Position numbers and translations under genes: made by a program. Positions 43,067-45,796 of a stretch of DNA of 45,796 bases are shown in pieces (positions within the stretch are counted from its first letter, which is position 1; each line of letters opens with the position of its first letter). The stretch spans positions 1 to 45,796 of the forward strand of contig VXOR01000005.1 of assembly GCA_009840005.1 (NCBI GenBank), in the 5' to 3' direction. The notes under the pieces were generated by a model. The model was not told where the DNA came from and ran no database searches. It worked only from the letters and a program-made list of their open reading frames with translations. The stretch is from Gemmatimonadota bacterium. GTDB lineage: Bacteria > Latescibacterota > UBA2968 > UBA8231.

Positions 43067-43197
43067 AACATCTCCTGGCAAATAAATCCATCCATCTCCA
43101 CATCAGATTTACATTAGAGGCCGTTTTAAAACCCATGTAGGGTCGTATTACGTGCATGGGGATACCGAAGCATCAATTACACTGTCGTCATGAGAGT

Positions 43198-43626
43198 TCA
43201 TGATTTGCTTCCTCTTGTCGCATTATCTATCAGAAAATTTACCAGACTCTCAAGTGGCATACCTGGCTGGTCAGCGATTTGCCTACGGATTTGGTCGATG
43301 CCTGCGTTGGCGTACTCTTCTGCAATCGTCAGAAGCTGATTTTGATCGGTCAAGACTGTCGTGCTGCCGGTCTCGGCGATGGCGATCGCTCGAAGTATAG
43401 GAATATCTTCCTGTGGTGAGAAAACAGGCCAACGGAAGATTTCCCGCTGGCTTGAGAGTGGTAGCCGACGCCTACGGGTAAATCCTGCGCTTGTGGCGAG
43501 CATGAACATATCCTTCATCGTCTTGAAAGGTGCGTCACTGCCCGTGGTAAGCTGAGAATATAGTTCGTGATGAACAGGATCTATATGGATGCTATCTCGT
43601 CGTGTAACCTCTTCGTGTGGAATCAC
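43198..43626 (-). CDS. Small Dnd-associated-type protein
   Basis: A 142-residue protein. The core FKTMKDMFMLATSAGFTRRRRLPL followed by REIFRWPVF and a run of acidic and aliphatic residues (DIPILRAIAIAETG) resembles the Dnd system-associated protein 4 family. I know this family only as a recurring small neighbour of phosphorothioation genes with no assigned activity. It starts with GTG after GAGGAG. It lies 11 bp from the stop of the second ATPase gene, in the same transcript. The assignment is by memory of the family pattern. Confidence 0.6.
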   Translation of the reverse strand: MIPHEEVTRRDSIHIDPVHHELYSQLTTGSDAPFKTMKDMFMLATSAGFTRRRRLPLSSQREIFRWPVFSPQEDIPILRAIAIAETGSTTVLTDQNQLLTIAEEYANAGIDQIRRQIADQPGMPLESLVNFLIDNATRGSKS

Positions 43627-43637
43627 TTATCATCTCC

Positions 43638-45599
43638 TCAGCTTTGCTGCGAGTCTCTCGTCGCTAGCTCTTCGATCGTGCTAGATCCCGTGTTTTGATC
43701 AAAGGTCAGTTTGTATTCAGCACCTATGCGATGCTTGAGGTTGTCACGAGCCTTTGAGTGGAGTTCTTCATCGGTCACGAAGATCACCAATTGATCCGTC
43801 AGATCTGGAACGTGTCGAGTTATTGCTTCGCGGTGGGCACTGCTCAAGCGCCCAAAGGGTGTATCCATCACCAACGGGGCTTCCTCGCCAGTCACTTTTG
43901 CCATACCTGTGATAAACGCAAGACTTAGGACTTGACGCTCTCCAGCCGACAGCTCCGGCCTAGCGGGAAGTCCCCATCGATCGATTACTTCTAGATGGTA
44001 ATCCTCGCTGAGTTGGACGTCTTGGAACTGAGATTCCTTCCAGACTAGGCATCTGAAGGCCTCCTTAGCCTCAGTTTGGATATTAGCTCGCATATCACGG
44101 GCGAAAGCATCCTCCATCCCTTCTACTGCATCGGAAGCCTTTCGGGCAAGAGAGAAACGTCGTTGCATGTCCTGCGCCCGCTTTTCCGACAGTTGCGCCT
44201 TATCTATGGCAGATTGGAGCTTATCCAAGTCAGCACGTCGATTATCTAGGCGTTCTTCGAATCTCCCGATATCACTCCCCAGCGCACGGATTTTTCGTTC
44301 ATACTCCATCCGCTTGATCTCCAAGGCAGAGACCTCTTCGAGCTCCACGCCTTGCAAGTGACGACTTACTTCGTCCAGCGTGGCGGCTAACCCTTCAAGC
44401 CTGTGATCGATCTCTGCCTTGCGACGCATAAGCTTTCGGAGGTCCAGATCGACGTCCTCGACCCTTGGCTGGACAGCCCGCAAATCTCCAGCCGTTTGCA
44501 GCACAACGTTTTCCAACTCTGATGGTAAGGAGCGAGCCAACACTTCCATCAAGCGACAATATTCCTCTGACTCTTCCTCTATAGACCGACCACAGATGCA
44601 CCTATGAGCAGCAAGCAGGTCATTTACGAACTGCTCCCGGATGCCGGGCGGAATCTCTCCCCGCTCACGCATGGCCTCAAGAACCTCGAGAGCCTTCGAG
44701 ATAGCTTCATTGGCAAAACAGAGAAAGCCTTGGTTCGATTTCTCCTTTATTTCTTCCCATAGTCGGTCCTTCTCTTGTTCATGGACCTCGCTCTCCTCCA
44801 CCGCCACCTTTCGCTTATCGTCCCATTCGCGAATCTCCCGAATCTCTCCCAGCTTTACATCAATTTCCTGCATCTGGCGTTTGGCGGCAACTTCCTCCTT
44901 ACGAAACTCTATCAAACTCTGCTGTATATTTTCAGCTTCGTTACGAAGTTTCTCCTCCTTGTCCAGCAGATCTTCAATTCCTCCCGACGCAAGCTTCTTG
45001 AGCTCACTTTGATATTCTCGTGCTACGACGCCTAGATGATTCTTCGCCCGTTCAAGAACCTCAATTTTGAGCACATTACGTACGGCCTCTCGTACCTCTG
45101 CTTCATGCGACGGACGAGTGAACTGATCAATCTTCTCTCCATCAAAGAAAAAATAGGTGCGTACATTGGACGGCAAGATGGATTCTACATAGCCGGTAGG
45201 ATTTGGGATTCTACGAGTCTGGCCATCTGAACGAATGGAATCAAGGGAAAACTCAGTCTGTGGCTTAGTTTGCCACCGCTGGGAACTAGTTTTGCTCACT
45301 GAGAGCGCTCGTGTCGCTGTTAATCGCTCTCCTGAATGAGAGAAGGCAAGTTGCACTTTCATTTCTATTTCTTCGTCGACTGCGGCCTCCATGATAGCTT
45401 GCTTGCTAACGAGCTCTCCCATATCTTCGACACCAAGTCCATAAAGGCACCAGTTTAAAGCAGTGAACAACGAAGTCTTGCCCGATCCATTCGCTCCGTG
45501 TACTACGGTGACGTTTTGTCTCTGATGTCGGCTGAAGTGGATGGTTTGGTCTCCATAGAACTGACGAAAATTAGTAAGGCTCATCCATTCAAGCTTCAT
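43638..45599 (-). CDS. Second DndD-like SMC ATPase
   Basis: A 653-residue SMC/Rad50-type ATPase. It has Walker A GANGSGKTS (35-43), a coiled coil, a CICG turn (C334, C336) at the hinge like a reduced zinc hook, ABC signature LSAGERQ (550-556), and Walker B LVMDTPFGRL (577-586). Its closing segment FDQNTGSSTIEE parallels that of DndD on the other strand, so they are probably paralogues. It belongs to the minus-strand accessory group and could provide restriction or interference. It overlaps the end of a truncated upstream gene by 11 bp. Its function in defence is inferred from the setting. Confidence 0.85.
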   Translation of the reverse strand: MKLEWMSLTNFRQFYGDQTIHFSRHQRQNVTVVHGANGSGKTSLFTALNWCLYGLGVEDMGELVSKQAIMEAAVDEEIEMKVQLAFSHSGERLTATRALSVSKTSSQRWQTKPQTEFSLDSIRSDGQTRRIPNPTGYVESILPSNVRTYFFFDGEKIDQFTRPSHEAEVREAVRNVLKIEVLERAKNHLGVVAREYQSELKKLASGGIEDLLDKEEKLRNEAENIQQSLIEFRKEEVAAKRQMQEIDVKLGEIREIREWDDKRKVAVEESEVHEQEKDRLWEEIKEKSNQGFLCFANEAISKALEVLEAMRERGEIPPGIREQFVNDLLAAHRCICGRSIEEESEEYCRLMEVLARSLPSELENVVLQTAGDLRAVQPRVEDVDLDLRKLMRRKAEIDHRLEGLAATLDEVSRHLQGVELEEVSALEIKRMEYERKIRALGSDIGRFEERLDNRRADLDKLQSAIDKAQLSEKRAQDMQRRFSLARKASDAVEGMEDAFARDMRANIQTEAKEAFRCLVWKESQFQDVQLSEDYHLEVIDRWGLPARPELSAGERQVLSLAFITGMAKVTGEEAPLVMDTPFGRLSSAHREAITRHVPDLTDQLVIFVTDEELHSKARDNLKHRIGAEYKLTFDQNTGSSTIEELATRDSQQS

Positions 45600-45741
45600 G
45601 GTCTCTTACCTCGGTATCAATGATCTGCCGAATCCTTTCCTTGATGCCACGGGGTCTTTCGTAACTTAGGTGCGCCCACTCCTCATCTAGCACCCTCGCA
45701 ATCACACTCTGGACCTCTGGTTCACATTCTCTGAACAATTC
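45589..45741 (-). pseudogene. 3' fragment of a gene cut by an insertion sequence
   Basis: An open frame reads into the window edge for 50 codons before its stop (45589-45591), ending RIRQIIDTEVRDHEA. It overlaps the SMC ATPase start by 11 bp, as expected for an upstream operon gene. Upstream, the frame stops at a TAG within what looks like an IS terminus, and no start codon fits, so it is probably the C-terminal remnant of a longer gene disrupted there. The family is not recognised. Confidence 0.55.
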
Positions 45742-45796
45742 GGCGTTGTTGCATGAATCCTATCGTAGGTATGGTTTTGGCCTGTTGTTCGTTAGT
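45742..45796 (+). mobile_element. Probable end of an IS5/IS903-like insertion sequence (partial)
   Basis: GGCGTTGTTGCATGAATCC (45742-45760) closely resembles the terminal inverted repeat of IS903-group elements, GGCTTTGTTGAATAAATC as I remember it. The sequence interrupts the 45589-45741 frame exactly at its start. The element runs off the window, so no transposase can be read. No target duplication can be checked. Confidence 0.5.

Noticed and set aside
43140..43185. Possible degenerate fragment of the palindromic element (ATTACGTGCATGGGG, CGAAGCATC, CTGTCGT)
   Set aside because: Matches are short and out of normal spacing; chance similarity cannot be excluded.

Overview
The window is a high-GC bacterial chromosome segment (1 to about 35,650) followed by a lower-GC accessory island (about 36,100 to 45,796). 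The left part has six phytanoyl-CoA-dioxygenase-like (PhyH) genes, two Gfo/Idh/MocA oxidoreductases, an enolase-superfamily enzyme, SIS, ROK and TIM-barrel sugar proteins, and a DUF4159 protein. This gene mix is typical of uncultivated lineages such as Poribacteria, Latescibacterota and their relatives. That placement is inference from gene content; no rRNA or other phylogenetic marker is present.

Layout. 75-4127: PhyH, a fused diadenylate cyclase/YbbR protein, a second PhyH, an RNA polymerase omega-like protein and an aldo/keto reductase homologue. 4204-10042: a co-directional catabolic-looking run (SIS, SDR, ROK, MetE-like, PhyH, FAD oxidoreductase). 10097-13227 (minus): a PhyH with an altered iron-binding motif, a DUF4159 membrane protein and a beta-propeller lactonase-like protein. 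13326-22485: a TIM-barrel hydrolase-like protein, a small NAD(P)-binding protein, then a tripartite RND efflux set whose TolC-like component carries an N-terminal solute-binding-protein domain. 22523-29561: mandelate racemase-like enzyme, two TIM-barrel proteins on the minus strand, a methyltransferase and two Gfo/Idh/MocA oxidoreductases. 29751-35655: two PhyH genes flank a minus-strand pair made of an ECF sigma factor and a 1049-residue protein that joins catalytic parts of RpoB and RpoC in one short chain.

The sigma/mini-polymerase pair is the most unusual feature. The large protein keeps the RpoB motifs PEGPNIG, FLEHDD.NRALMG, FED and GDK..NRHG.KG. It continues into RpoC with a DFDGD catalytic loop and an SGARG/bridge-helix region, but it is less than half the size of bacterial RpoB plus RpoC. 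The sigma gene overlaps it by ATGA, so the two look like a co-translated, dedicated transcription module.

The island is a DNA phosphorothioation locus. dndC-dndD-dndE-dndA run forward in one operon. On the opposite strand lie a DGQHR (DndB-like) protein, a GIY-YIG nuclease-like protein, a small Dnd-associated-type protein and a second DndD-like SMC ATPase. The gene upstream of that ATPase is cut after 50 codons by what looks like the end of an IS903-like insertion sequence at the window edge.

Three ~155-bp palindromic non-autonomous elements (19243-19400, 29558-29710, 30622-30777) share a core. Two of them have the same 17-bp terminal inverted repeats and clear target-site duplications, which shows past transposition. 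No tRNA, rRNA or CRISPR array was seen.
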